Source of the DNA: Drosophila persimilis
Lineage: Eukaryota > Arthropoda > Insecta > Diptera > Drosophilidae
Length of the DNA: 64,000 bases
Assembly (NCBI RefSeq): GCF_003286085.1
Contig: NW_020825317.1
Coordinates: 4,092,001-4,156,000 of the forward strand
Direction of reading: 5' to 3'
Shown here: one piece after another, positions 34,583-46,233 of the stretch
Layout: each line of letters begins with the position of its first letter
Position numbering within the stretch: the stretch's first letter is position 1
Made by a program: the position numbers and the translations under genes
Notes under the pieces: model-generated
The model's input: the letters and a program-made list of their open reading frames with translations, nothing else
Told to the model about the DNA's origin: nothing
Database searches by the model: none

Positions 34583-35052
34583 CACCGATTCCCTTCAACT
34601 CGTTTTGTAGCTAACTTTTAATTCTATCAAAATATACATCGATTTTTTTGGAAAAATACAGAGACCCTCCTCTGTGGGTTGCTTTTCTCTTATTTTCGGG
34701 ATTTGATATAGTATGTATTTACATAGCTCCCCTTTGTCTGTAAAATTTTGATCATTTTGATCGAAAATATAGTTATCTTGGCTATCATGTGTTCAAAATG
34801 ATTCTTAGCGAGCTGAACTTTATATAACCTTTGAATAGGTTTTCAAGATATGGTACTAGAATTACTTTACGTATGCTTGTAAACCTTTTCCTTGAATAAC
34901 AATGTGCGACAATTATTTTGTACTTTTCACGAGACGGAAATTCGGTTGTGAGTACCCTTAAAATTTCGGCATTTGTAGCGCCAATATCTGAATCAATTGA
35001 TGGGTTGAAAAGAAAATTGTGTCAATACGATGGCTGTACCTGAAGATACATA
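34583..35052. other. su(w[a]) 3' flank
   Basis: AT-rich. An AATATA-type element near 34630 may act as the poly(A) signal; no canonical AATAAA is close. No other gene seen. Confidence 0.45.
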
Positions 35053-35260
35053 CAGTCAAGGAAAAAAGTCAAAATACAGCACCAATTTTGCGATACGAGT
35101 ATTTCGGTGTTTCGCAATGAAAATTAATAAGCTTTGTATTCCATTTTTTAGAACACTTACAGCTATCATTATTTTATAAACAAATAGATGATTTCTACTA
35201 AAGTTACTAGGACAGAAGATAACATGTTCACGGAAAAAAGTCTACATACAGCGTGGGAAT
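35053..35260. mobile_element. Tc1-like element terminal inverted repeat of IR/DR type (one end)
   Basis: TA|CAGTCAAGGAAAAAAGTC begins at 35051 (TA target, then CAGT as in Tc1 ends). A related repeat (CACGGAAAAAAGTCTACATACAGC) recurs at 35229-35252, about 177 bp inside. Two transposase-binding direct repeats within one long terminal repeat is the IR/DR layout of some Tc1-like elements. No transposase frame or opposite end is seen, so this is a solo remnant. Confidence 0.5.
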
Positions 35261-35491
35261 TCCCTTTAATATTTCAAGACATAGGAGGGAAAAAGGGGAA
35301 ATCGCCGACTATTTTGACGCCTAGCTTCGTTGCCTATCAAGTGTGTGTATTGGGTCTTATTGTTACTCTTTTTTTGGAAAAAAAAAAAATGGAAAAAAGG
35401 TTTGGTTGAAACCATGCAGCCAACGAAAAAGTTCTTCACATTTTTCGTAATGTGTCTTCAGATTTATCGATTTTGTATGATATTATGTTTT

Positions 35492-35648
35492 TATACCCGA
35501 TACTCAAAGAGTTTAGGGGTTTATTGGATAGAAGGTACAATTGAAATTGCAGTGGTTACGCAACGCCTTCCACGCGCCTACTGACTGAGTATCGCGTATA
35601 AATGTAGATTCGCTGCCGCAGCTGCGACTCACAACTTTCCCGCTCGTG
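35492..35648 (+). mobile_element. Internally deleted DINE-1/INE-1 copy
   Basis: It starts with TATACCCGATACTCAAAGAG and ends with the AACTCACAAC..TCCCGCTCGT-type 3' end seen in the full copy at 48881-49987, but is only about 157 bp, lacking almost all the interior. Confidence 0.7.
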
Positions 35649-35906
35649 TTGTAATGTACATACTATGTCCCCATTTGTTCAAAGAATGTCCAAGCACACA
35701 GATTTAGTAAATCAACGCCATTTTTTGTTTGTTAATAGTTTATAGTGAGAGCACAATAAGGTCGTAAGGTAGGCCCATAGGTCTAAGAGTTATCAGTAGC
35801 GGTGTCTCTTTCTGTTACCTGGTGAATCCCCCTCTCTGGGGGTGAATCCCTCACGTGCACAGATTGCTCTTCCCCTCTCTCTGACGCTCGCAGCTCTCAG
35901 TGGAGC
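35649..35906. other. Upstream of the TIL-domain gene
   Basis: Nothing gene-like. It presumably holds proximal regulatory DNA for the gene at 35964. Confidence 0.4.
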
Positions 35907-35944
35907 CATAAAAGAACGTTTGCCTCTGAAGCGGCAGTTCAGTC
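35907..35944 (+). promoter_or_regulatory. TATA box and initiator of the TIL-domain gene
   Basis: CATAAAAG at 35907-35914 and TCAGTC at 35939-35944 (predicted +1 at A35941) have the correct spacing of about 32 bp. A TATA/Inr promoter and a 23-nt 5' UTR suit a tissue-specific, highly expressed gene. Confidence 0.75.
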
Positions 35945-35963
35945 CGCCGTGAAAGCTCTCGCC

Positions 35964-36315
35964 ATGATGTCTGTCAGCTGGAACCAACTCTGCCTCAGCC
36001 TGCTGCTGATCGTTTGCAGCCTTCTAGCCCTTACTACTGCCCAGCCGCCCATCAGTAAGCTCCCCCTGTTTCTTTCTCCCCTCACACCCACAAACACGCA
36101 CTTACCTTACTCAACACACTCTTTTAGCGCCACGCAAGTGCCCCGCGAACGAGTCGTACCTCCCGTGCGGCCCCAGCTGCCAGACGGAGTGCTCAACTCT
36201 GGGCCAGCCCTGCCTTATCCGGCACATACGCTGCCCCGATGGATGCTACTGCAACGAGGGCTATGCCCGCAACTCACGTGGCGCCTGCATACCCCAGGGA
36301 CAGTGTCGCAAGTAA
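35964..36315 (+). CDS. Secreted TIL-domain cysteine-rich peptide (probable serine protease inhibitor)
   Basis: Exon 1 35964-36054 and exon 2 36128-36315, with a 73-bp intron, give 92 aa. Residues 1-26 are a signal peptide (MMSVSWNQLCLSLLLIVCSL, cleavage probably after TTA). Residues 34-92 hold ten cysteines in the trypsin-inhibitor-like pattern: KCPANESYLPCGPSCQTEC, then a CPDGCYCNEGYARN core and CIPQGQCRK at the end. TIL proteins usually inhibit serine proteases in hemolymph, cuticle or gut. The reactive-site loop and target cannot be read reliably. ATG 35967 is an alternative start two residues in. AATAAA at 36355-36360 ends a short 3' UTR. No gene symbol is assigned because TIL genes are numerous in flies. 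Confidence 0.92.
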
Positions 36316-36360
36316 AGGTATTCCACAAAAAGGGAGGGCATCTAGGTACATATAAATAAA

Positions 36361-38885
36361 ACCCCTCTGGGATGATGATTCATGACACTGATAAACAGCT
36401 GTTTTTTCTGATTGTTTTGGATCTTATTGTTCGCTTGATAATGGGACAGCGCGACTGCGGGATCTGGTTTTGGTTTCAGTTTCTGGTTTATAATTTACGT
36501 ATTGTTCTTGTTTTTTGTTTGCTAATTAAGCGCAGTGCTGTTTAGTCTGTAAAACTGTTTCAACTGTGAAACTGTTCTGCTAAAAGGTGCTTCCTCAAAC
36601 TGCGACTGCTCTCTGGAAAAGCAATGGCAAAGAGGCATAGCGGAAGAATTTGTTGCTGTGGTTTTTTTTTTGCTAACTAGGCGCAGGTGCTGTTTAAACA
36701 GTACACCTCAAACTGCGGTTGATCAAGGTGTTGTTCCATGGGAGAGCAGAGAGAGGGAGAGAAAGCTTTAAGCTCCTGTTGAGCCAACAACAAAATACAA
36801 GTGAAAAACAGCTGATCTTTAAAGACCTGTTCTAGCAAAACTGTGATATTAAAAACAAAACATTTGGATTTTTAGAGGCTGTTGTCTGTCTCCCGGTAAT
36901 CGAACAGTGCGTTCCAAGCTGATAAATATCGCCTGGTTGAATGCTTTAATCTGTCGTCGGACCAATTTTTAAGTCCGCAAAAAATCAAAAATCACTGCCA
37001 TAAGGTGATGGGAGGGGACTTTGGGCTCTTCTCTCAAAGCAAACTAAATCCGGCTGCTCTGCCTAAGCCGCGCCATCGAATGGAGCCTGAGCTCGAGCCG
37101 GGAACTGGGCTTCCCAGAGCCGCTTCGATGACAACACGCAAAATGTAAATGTTTGCTGTCATTGAGTCGAAAATGTTGGCAGGGGCCCAAACCAAACGGT
37201 TAATAAACTCTCTAGGTGCAGGAGGATGGAGGATGGCGGATACTGAATGGTGAATGGTGGGTGCACAGTGCAAAGGAGAGAGAGACGAAAGCGTGCTCGA
37301 TTTACATGAGCAAACATGACGGCGGGAGACCAAACCCACCCACGCTCGAAGAGGCGAATGGAAAACCAGAAAAAAGGATACTGTTGATACCCTTACAGAG
37401 CTATATACCCTTTGGCAACTATAGAACTTAGTTATCAGTTTTAGCGACATGATAATAATCGTGATAATAATCGTTATTGCAGCAAAGACTTGACTCTCCA
37501 TCCATGGTTTTCAAGATACTTACATACATATTACATATGATTTAATCGTCCGAATATCCCAAGTAGAACATCTGTTTACTATACAGCGCGATAGAAACGC
37601 CTCGTAAAAACCGTGTGATACCCGGTGATCTGTTAGGGTATGATGAAAAGAACTCTGGGCGCTTGGATTTGGATTTGCAATGCAAACATGTGTGCTGCTC
37701 TCCTACACCACGCTGTGCTCCACCCATTCCCCATAACCATCCCCCCACCCAAACCAATTCCCTTTGTTTGTCTATTTTGTTCGGCTGCCTCAAAGATGCA
37801 GCTTTTGAGAAATATTCCTCAAATTCATTGAATTTCCCCAGGAAAAAAATTGGTCGTGTGTGTGCCGTGCCGAACAGAGACGGAGGCGTGAGTCGAAGAG
37901 TCGAAGAGTGGGAGAATGGTAGTTGTAGTGGGTGGATGGCCCACTGTGCGAACCTGCGGAAATTCAAACGGAATCAAAGCGAAAAGTTCGACAAAAAATC
38001 ATCGAGCACTAAAAAAATAAGAATCGACTGAAAACACGAGGGTGTGTATGGATATCTGAATAGAGGAGCAGCAGCATCCCCGTCCCCATGGACCCCATCA
38101 TATATCAACAACGGCTGTCAGTCAGTCAATCCTGGAGTGTTTGGCAAAGGCACAGCAGGCCAGAATGACAGTAGGACAGAAGGACAGGAGGCGTACCCAC
38201 AAAGCCAAAGAAAAGAAAAGAAAACCAAAGCAAAGAAGACTCTGGCAGTGAAGTGTGTGCCAAAAATAAAAAGAGTTTCTGTTTCTGTTTTGGATTCAGG
38301 ATTCAGGACGATAGTGGGGGCCCGGGGCCCGGGACCCGGGACCCCAGCAAACACGAATAATTTGACTTTATCTAAGCGCCAGTCAACCGAAGCGCTTTAG
38401 AAAGGAGCTCTGCCCCACAAAGAAAAAGAAAGGAAGGAAGAAAAGAGAAGCTAAACAATAAACGAAGGAAAGTGAACGCAGAGGTAGAGGTGAACGAGGG
38501 AAAGGCCTCAACAAAAGGTGGTACAATAAGTGAGAGAAAGTGAGAGCGATTATTCCAGCAGCGATTTAAAGATTCGATTTAGATATGTCCATCAATTCTA
38601 CTATGCTAACTGTACAAGAGTTTCCAGCCTTGGGTCCGAGAGACCTGCTTGAACCAATTTTTGCAGCCACAGCACATGCTCTGACTCTTAAACAGAGTGT
38701 CTTAGCAGCACTCGCTCTGTTGTTCTCTCTCACTGACTAGCTTAGCGAATGGTGAGTCTTCTGGAAAATGCCATAGAGCGCGCAGCACCTTTCTCTTCCT
38801 CGTTTTCTTAACTGTGTTTCAAAGATTCGTGGAATTTCGCGTTGGTATTATAGGGATTAGTGCCTTATTTTAATGATGTAAGTAC
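36361..38885. other. Intergenic with diverged internal duplication and a GC-rich CCCGGG run
   Basis: No supportable gene. Two related segments (TTTGCTAATTAAGCGCAGTG.. near 36518 and TTTGCTAACTAGGCGCAGGTG.. near 36668) look like an old 150-bp-spaced duplication. 38318-38342 is a run of overlapping CCCGGG/GGGCCC palindromes. Frames at 37034-38400 show no coding bias. Confidence 0.5.
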
Positions 38886-38945
38886 AAAAAAGTGGAATTT
38901 GCTCTAAATTATTATAAGACAATTTAGAGAAAATTCCACTTTTTT
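38886..38945. repeat. Near-perfect hairpin, 25-bp arms and 10-nt loop
   Basis: Left arm 38886-38910 and right arm 38921-38945 are reverse complements at 24 of 25 positions (one G:A mismatch), separated by ATTATAAGAC. The right arm abuts a truncated DINE-1. It could be a MITE-like palindrome, an insertion scar or a small-RNA precursor-like stem; the first is most likely. Confidence 0.9.
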
Positions 38946-38947
38946 GC

Positions 38948-39178
38948 ACATGATCCCATCCACAGAAGTCTGGATACAACATGTAGTTGCTCTAGCTCTT
39001 ACAGTCTCTGAGCACGGACGCACAGACAGACTTGGCTCAATCGATTCGGCTATTGATACTGATCATCTATATACTTTTTGGAGGTCGGAAACGCTTCCTT
39101 CTGGACGTTACACAAATCCCCTTTCACCCACAAACCTAATATACCCCTCTATACTCATTTCGAGTATCGGGTATAATG
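38948..39178 (-). mobile_element. Truncated DINE-1/INE-1 copy
   Basis: It matches the 5' part of the full copy at 48881 in reverse orientation (TTGCTCTAGCTCTTACAGTC, then GGTCGGAAACGCTTCCTTCT, ending GAGTATCGGGTATAA). The rest of the element is missing. Confidence 0.8.
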
Positions 39179-42125
39179 AGTACTATAAACCACCACGGTG
39201 AAAAGAGTACATATTGTAGCATGTCTGGGAATTAGGTAAGCCTATCATACGAATACTCGTACACATGAGACTGCAATTATTTTATGTGTGGTTTGATTAT
39301 CGGCAAAAATAAAGAAGTTTGCCAGGGCCGAAAGGGGGAGAATTTGATGAAGGATCTGTAGGAAGTGGAGGAAGATGTGGTTCGGCTGTCTGGCTGGCAA
39401 ATTAAAATTAATTTAATTGCACTGCGATGGCAAATCGAATTAAGCTGCATGCTCGTACAAAAAAGAGAAGGCGAGGTACTTTAAGCTTGTGTCGCAGAAA
39501 ACAAGATACCCTATAGGAAGATTTTACAGACGAACTTCATCATTCTGTGTGTAAAATAAATTGAACGGAATGATTTTTAACATATCTGTGGTATACCCGA
39601 TTCAGTAAAAAGGAAGCACCATATCTGCTTTAAAGAGAACATAGCACAGCTTCAGCTCTTACTCAGACTCAATATACCCCCGTACTACGTTGCTACCCAA
39701 TGGAGCTACTGGCAACGTTTCGCTGCATGCCTGCAAACATGCAACCACAACAACATTGAGAATGTGGCAAGCAGCAAGTAGCATCGTTTGGTGTCGCCGC
39801 AAACGCATTCAATTGAATATATTAATGCAAATTAACCCATTAAAGCCTCCCGATGTCATAGATGGTTGCACATGGCACATGGCAGGGAGCAGGGAGCAGG
39901 GAGCAGGAAGGACATCAGAAGAGGGGCTGGAGGATAAGTTGAACGAAAGGGGAGTTGAATGGGAGATAGGAAGAGCCAGCACAGTGAACCACAGGACAGA
40001 GTACCATCGACTTTATCTCTTAAGGTTCGTTTCTCGATTAAGATTATTTCTTTAAGATGTTCTCTTTCAGAGGATATTAGGATATATTTTGAATGCAAAT
40101 AATTGAGATCTCTGTACTGATCGGAGTACTATATCAACTGCAAGAGTATCATACAGTTTTTGTTGCCGTACCCTGCCTCCCGTTTCTTCGTTCTTATATG
40201 TGGATGCTGTTGGGCGTTGGGGGTTGGGGGTTGGGGGTTGGGGGCCTGCCTCCAGATCCTGCCCTGCCCAACGTGTTAACATGGGGCACAACAATATTGG
40301 CCAGATGTTTTTGACGCCAACAGCTCGTAAAACCAGCAACAAAACCCTCGACAGCACTGTCACTCTCCCACACTGTCTCTCACTCTCGCTCTATCTCTGT
40401 TTGCCATATTGCCTATTGCCCCAATATGTGTCCTCTGTTTCGACACGCTCTTAACGTGGCCAAGGGCCAAAGGGGTGGTGCAACGGGAATTGTCAACATT
40501 TTGTGTAACAGCATCAAAATCAATATGCACTCTGTTCCCCTCACCTCCATTGTCCTTCTCCAGCAGGATGAGGATCGAGGGCTCGAGGCCTCGGAGGGAG
40601 GGAGGGGCACAGAGAGTGACGCTGCCAGCTCTTTATAATGATTGCCATTGACTGACGGAATATCCTTGCCGTATGACAGATATCAAGTTGTATGGCAATT
40701 GACGCGATGACATGTTGACATTTTTGCTTCATACTCGCCGTACACATGAAGTGGGTTGAAAAGAGGGGGGAATGTGTACTTCACTTGTCCACCCCCTCTG
40801 CGCCCACTACTGTGCCCAGTGCACCTCTTTGTCGGTCGTGTATTACAAGTGTGCTGCAGGAAAATGCAATTGTTTCCGTCGTCCAGCTGCAAAACAACGG
40901 AAGAGCCAGACCGAGCAAAGACTCCACCGACTAGGGGAAACCCACAAAACTGAGTTCCTGTAAACAAAAATGATTGCCAGGGTATCAAAGCTCCCCCTTT
41001 TTCGAGTGACTGCAGGGCATCCCCCAGTCGGCTTTTAATCCTTGGCTTGCGCTCCCTTCAATGCGGCTCAATGGCAATTCCAGCTGCATTCCTTTCATCA
41101 ACCTTTTGTTTTCGGGATTTTCCTGGGGTACCTCTCGTGTCACGCGCACTCATCAATCGTGAGGCAATTGTTGCCCCCCATTCTATGCCACATTACCCTT
41201 CCCATCTCTCAACCCATTGACATTATGTGTTTGTTTGGCTTTTTGTGTGTGCCTCTGGCCAAAAGTTTTCCATTGCGGTTTGTTTTAGTTATTGCATTTC
41301 TTTCCACATTGTTTTGCTGTGCCATTCCGGGGTGATATGGGGCTTGGGGTTATGGGGGTTACGTGGTTGGGGGCTTGGTCAGGGGTATCCTGGAGCTGTG
41401 AATTGTTAATCCAAAAAACTGTATTTTCGCCACATTTCTCATTTGGATGTTGCGGTCTGCACTCAATTTCAATGTGCTACTATCCACTCGCAGAGAGAGG
41501 GAGGGAGAGAGAGAGAGTGCGGAGCGAATGGACACGTTGGTAACCCCATCGCCCCTGATTTCATTCCCCATAACTCTCATCCGATTTTCACTGGGATTAG
41601 TCTTTCCTCCGTTCGCTGGCACATCCTGCATGAATTGATTTTGCATTCTAATTAACATTTCTGCCATTTTTTTCGGACATGTCCATTATGAAAATCACAC
41701 TCATGACAGTCGAAAGCCAAATAATCCCCCGATTTCGGGAGTGCAAATTGATTAACAAATGTGCAAGCATTGGTCTGACAAAGTGCGGGTACTCATTCCA
41801 TTTACAATCTTTCTATAAAAGTGAGGTAATATTTCATTCAAATTGATGGTCATTGGGCTCTTTGAACACCTGGCTGTCAAACAGTATTACTGTTAAGGCC
41901 AAGATCTTTTGTGTGTATACTTTTGGGATGCTTGCTTAATTTCAAACTAAATTCAACTTTAAATTTTAAAATAGTTAAGCCAAGGAAGGCGTGTCGGGCT
42001 GGCGAATACGAGAACCGAGAACGAAAAGCGATCTAGAAAAGCAGGCCAGATCACAAACCGAAAGTAGGTGGAGGAGTTCCACCACCTGCAGATCCGCGAA
42101 AATCATGTGCAAAGACCGCAATTAG
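39179..42125. other. Intergenic with G-rich tract
   Basis: No gene seen. It contains a G5TT repeat at 40219-40244, a GGGAGCA repeat at about 39884-39905, and a (GA)n tract near 41492-41518. Confidence 0.5.
40219..40244 (+). repeat. G-quadruplex motif (G5 TT)x4
   Basis: Four runs of five G separated by TT; a fifth GGG lies just upstream at 40212-40214. It meets the strictest G4 definition. Confidence 0.9.
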
Positions 42126-42470
42126 AAACTCAGCCATACCGCCTACCATGCGGCGCATGCAACAAAGCTAGGCATCACCAATAGGGACAGTTTTAGGAAA
42201 TGTGAACCTGGGGCAACCGAAACCCTGGAACATCTCATCTGCAACTGTCCTGCTCTCTTAAGGGCAATGAGGAGATACCACGGCGCACCGGTGCTGGCAT
42301 CACTGGAAGATTCCTCCAAGAGGACGCCACAGCAACTACTGGCCTATGCGAAAAATGCCTCGATTCTCGAGGACTTTAAAATCCCCTAAACACTGCCGGA
42401 CAACTAAGGGCCATATTGGCGTATGTGGTGCTCCGCTGAGGGCCGTCCGGGTTAACCTAACCTAACCTAA
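42126..42470 (+). mobile_element. 3' end of an R1/LOA-like non-LTR retrotransposon
   Basis: An 87-codon frame (42126-42389) reads as the extreme C-terminus of a non-LTR ORF2, with the zinc-knuckle pattern CEPGATETLEHLICNC (C-x11-H-x3-C-x1-C) followed by SSKRTPQQLLAYA and a stop. It is followed by a short 3' UTR ending in TTAACCTAACCTAACCTAA at 42452-42470, a simple tail typical of R1/LOA-type elements. The 5' side is cut off by a stop and degenerate sequence back to about 41975. It is a dead-on-arrival fragment. Confidence 0.75.
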
Positions 42471-43154
42471 GTAAAGTGCAAGTTCGTTGGTTGTTGTTTT
42501 TTATGGAAGCCTCCTTGGCTGTGACTTTAAGCGTTTGCTATGGTGGATAGTCTTTCCATTAAATAATCGCTTTTCTCGATCTGTACTTAGTGGTTTTCCA
42601 CTAAGAGTCCCAGAACTAAATTATCATACATTATATGTATGAAATGTTATATTTATTATCTCTGCATTTGTATGCCGAAGAGATTTTGAGGGTTGTTTAT
42701 CTTCAAAGAGTTATTTTCTTATCGTGGACCATTTTGTACCAGAGCCTAAAAAGTCCACTGAGAGAGTGTCCTTACAGGAACAGCGCTGTGCAGTTGGTAC
42801 CATTCTTCGGAGTGTCTTTCGGTTTTGGTTATGGTGATGAGCCTTCTTATGCTCTTTTCAGGAAATGCAGGAAATTTTGAGCTTTTGTAACGTGATTTGC
42901 ATCTAAATCGGCAACTCGTTTCCTTAGATACCCTGCTGACTGGGTACCCAGAATAGAGTAAGCTAATGAATGAAGTTTCGAATATCGTCCTTTATTTTAT
43001 TGCGACAGCTTAAGTTTTTGACAGCTTCGGTAGTGGAGAGGCTACCAGTGCCGATCGTAAGTAGACCACGTGTTTTTTTTGCGTATATGCCGGCTTTACT
43101 AATGGCGAAAGCCTTTGCAGTGAAGATTGGGAAACAAACAGGTAGAATCTCCCA

Positions 43155-43808
43155 GTCCGTCTGTCCGTCCGTCCGTCTGTCCGTCCCCTTCAGCGCCTAA
43201 TGCTCAAAGACTATAAGAGCTAGAGCAACGATGTTTTGGATCCAGACTTCTGTGATATGTCACTGCTCCAAAAATATTTCAAAACTTTGCCCCGCCCACT
43301 TCCGCCCCCACAAAGGGCGAAAATCTGTGGCATCCACAATTTCGACGATACGAGAAAACTAAAAACGCAGAATCGTAGAAGATGACTATATCTTCTAGAG
43401 TGCAAAATCTGAACCAGATAGTATAATTATTACAGCCAGAATCACGAAAACAATTTCACTCTTTCTCGCTCTGTCTCACTCTAACACACAGGTTTCATGG
43501 TCGGTTTTGCCAATTGCAAAATATGAGTTCAAGGATCTCAGAACCCATAAGAGCTAGAGAAACCAAATTTGGTATCCACACTCCTGTGATATCGGACCTT
43601 GACCGTTTTGTGTCAAAATTTCGCCACACACCCTTCCGCCCCCGCAAAGGACGAAAATCTGAGGCAACCACAAATCTCAGAGGCTATTAAGGCTAGAGTA
43701 ACCAAATTTGGTACACACACTCCTTTAAGATGTCACTATAAAACGTACATCTCAGAATTTCGCCTATTTTCGCGGTGTCCGCAGCAACTCACAACGTTCC
43801 CCCTCGTT
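43155..43808 (+). mobile_element. DINE-1/INE-1 copy, 5'-truncated
   Basis: Starts at the CCGTCTGTCCGTCCGTCC repeat and runs colinear with the copy at 48881 to its 3' end (GCAGCAACTCACAACGTTCC). It lies against the post-RT fragment of the minus-strand non-LTR element. Confidence 0.8.
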
Positions 43809-44280
43809 AGTTGATGAAGTCGGAGATTGAAGGACGAACTCCATAGCTGCCGTGGAGGAAGGGGGTTCTGGGGGTTGTATTTTGTATTGTTTCCAGAGCA
43901 TGGCGCGGCGTCGTATGGTTGAGGTTACTTTGTGTTTACGTTTGGCTTTAATGGTACTCATGAAATATTTGTTGAGTAGAAGGATGGCTAACGACGAGAA
44001 TTTTGGCAGCAGCCTGGTTGTGGACTCGTACAACCAGTGGTTGATGGACGAAAGGTCCGCTTCCGCTAAAATGCATTTTATTGGAGATGTAGGAAGGCCG
44101 CGGCGCTCGAAATTGTGGTATGGTGTTTGGATTTTTCTCATGTTTGCATCTGCACTCCATCCGAAAACCGGAAGTCCATCGTCCATTTTGGCAAGGAAAA
44201 GAGCTCTTGTGATTTTAATTAACGTATTAAAATGGATAATAGAAAATATTGAGCTTAGAAATCAAACGATGTAAAGTCTA
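43809..44280 (-). mobile_element. Non-LTR retrotransposon ORF2 fragment, RT thumb and downstream region
   Basis: The minus-strand frame ending near 43764 (its last codons are DINE-1 sequence) reads through a MDDGLPVFGWSAD motif (RT thumb, compare the DYG..V.G pattern) and GLPTSPIKCILAEADLSSI, the segment that follows reverse transcriptase in non-LTR elements. It is intact for about 125 codons but lacks the catalytic palm. Confidence 0.65.
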
Positions 44281-44465
44281 GATTATAATTGTGGACAGTC
44301 TAAGGTCTCGACGTTCAGTGAGGTTTTCTGTAAATATGCAGGATTATGCATTTATTTTTTTTCGCCACTCCTGAATATCTTGTAGTATTTTTTAAAGCAA
44401 TTATGAACATCGTTTGTGTTTTTAAACTAATGTTTTTATGCCTAAGAATTATTTTATACTGTTAT

Positions 44466-45295
44466 AACGAGAGGGAAGGTAGTGAGTTGCTGCTACGGCC
44501 GCAGTAGTCAGTATGGCTCTCCTCTGTCAGACGGCGCTAACATTGAATGATGAAAGAGTATGTGCGAGGGAGACCGGAAATAAGTCAGATCGTGCTGTCG
44601 GGCGCTGCGTAGCAACTGCGATTTGATTTGTTCCTTATGGATATAATAATGATCCGATCTGATCCAGAATCGGCAATCTTGTAGATGTTCTATGATTTTG
44701 CGTTTTTTAATTTTTTCGTATCTTAAAAATTGTGGATGCCACAGACCTTTGTCTTTTGTCGGGCGAAAGGGGTCGGAGTGAAATTTTGAAATACACTTGG
44801 TCAGGTCACTTGGTTGCTCCAACTTTTATAGTCTCTGAGATCTAGGCGCTCATCTGGAGCGACAGCCAAAGCTGACCAGGAAACGTGTGTGTGAAATTGC
44901 TTTCTTATTTCTGGCTATAATAATGATACGATCTGGCTAAGATTTTGCAGGCTAGACGACATTCCCTATAATTCTGTGATTTTTGTGATATTCTCCTGAC
45001 TTAAAAAATGCGGATGCCACAGATTTTCGTCCTTTGTGGGGGCGGAAGTTTTTAAATACACTTGTAACAGTGAGATATCACAGAGGTCTGGATACAAAAT
45101 GTCGTTGCTCTAGCTCTTGTAGTCCCTGATTACGGACGGACAGACATTGCTCAATCGAATCGGCTATTGATGCTGATCATGGATATCTACTCTTAATGGG
45201 GTCGGAAAAGCTTCCTTCAGGATGTTACACACATCCACTTTAACCTAAAAATCGAATATACCCCTATACTCATTTTGAGTATTGTGTATTAAAAG
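44466..45295 (-). mobile_element. DINE-1/INE-1 copy with both ends
   Basis: In reverse orientation it begins with the 3' end (AACGAGAGGGAA..GTGAGTTGC) and ends with GAGTATTGTGTATTA, equivalent to the 5' terminus. It is about 830 bp, more diverged than the copies at 46.2 and 48.9 kb. Confidence 0.8.
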
Positions 45296-45299
45296 TATG

Positions 45300-46186
45300 A
45301 CGTAAAGAGAAAGAGTGCAATTGGAAGAGAGTGAATATTATTGATCCGAACTCTGAAGGAAGTACGAATCCTAACGGCCTTTGTACCCACACCCCAAAGT
45401 GTCAAGGACGGCAAACGCTCTTTTAAAAGCCGTTCCTAGCAAAGAGACATGATTTTTAGAGCACAGAACGTCTGACATGAAATTTTTGATTTTCAGAAGA
45501 GTCAATAGTGCTGTGCTTGCGCTTAAAAGTAACTTGTTTGTGCGATAGAAAATTGATATATTGATATAGATGTTTATAAGTCCCTGCATAGCATTGTGAT
45601 GTAGATTCTTTCGAATTGTTTATGATTTCCTATCAACTCCTGGGGTTTTTCCTCTTCTTCGAAGACTCGAGTTCGATAAATGTCATAGGGGTGTCAAGGT
45701 ATCTGAGGTGAATAATGCAGTTGGCGTATATTTCATGGCAAGGCTGGAACTTTCCATGTTCAAGTAATCTGCAGAGAAGTTGTGGTCTTCTGAATAATTT
45801 GACTAGTGTGTGGAAATAGGTGTATAGCTGCCTGACAGGCTTTTTAAGGGTGCTCTGTGTATGTCAGTTAGAGTTTTGATGCCAGATTATTTGTTAGTAA
45901 TTTGGGGGAAAGCTTTGAAAAAAGCTTTAGCTCTCTTATATGCCACCAGATTTCGGATCGTTTGGTCAAGTTTGAAGTTTGTCTATAGTGCCTGCTTGTG
46001 ATCAAGTTGTTTAGTGAGGGTGGCGTTCCACTAAACTATTTTAGCTTTGTGCGCTATTCGCACTGGCGACTATGCACCATCCATTTCGGGGATGGTCCGT
46101 ACATTTTCGCCGCTCCCAAAATTTCTCAGTTATTCCACCATCCATCTGCGATTTTCCTAAACCGCACGTTTATATGCGTTATTTAG
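45300..46186 (-). mobile_element. Non-LTR retrotransposon ORF2 fragment, region before RT
   Basis: Translating the minus strand with several stops and frameshifts gives TIRNLVAYKRAKAFFKAF near 45960-45900, the basic segment that precedes RT in non-LTR ORF2. Further degenerate coding sequence runs down to the DINE-1 at 45295. The RT catalytic palm is not recognisable, so it is deleted or decayed. Confidence 0.5.
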
Positions 46187-46233
46187 ACGACGGTTTTACG
46201 TAGCCTAGACATATTTCAAATCGCTCAAGACCA

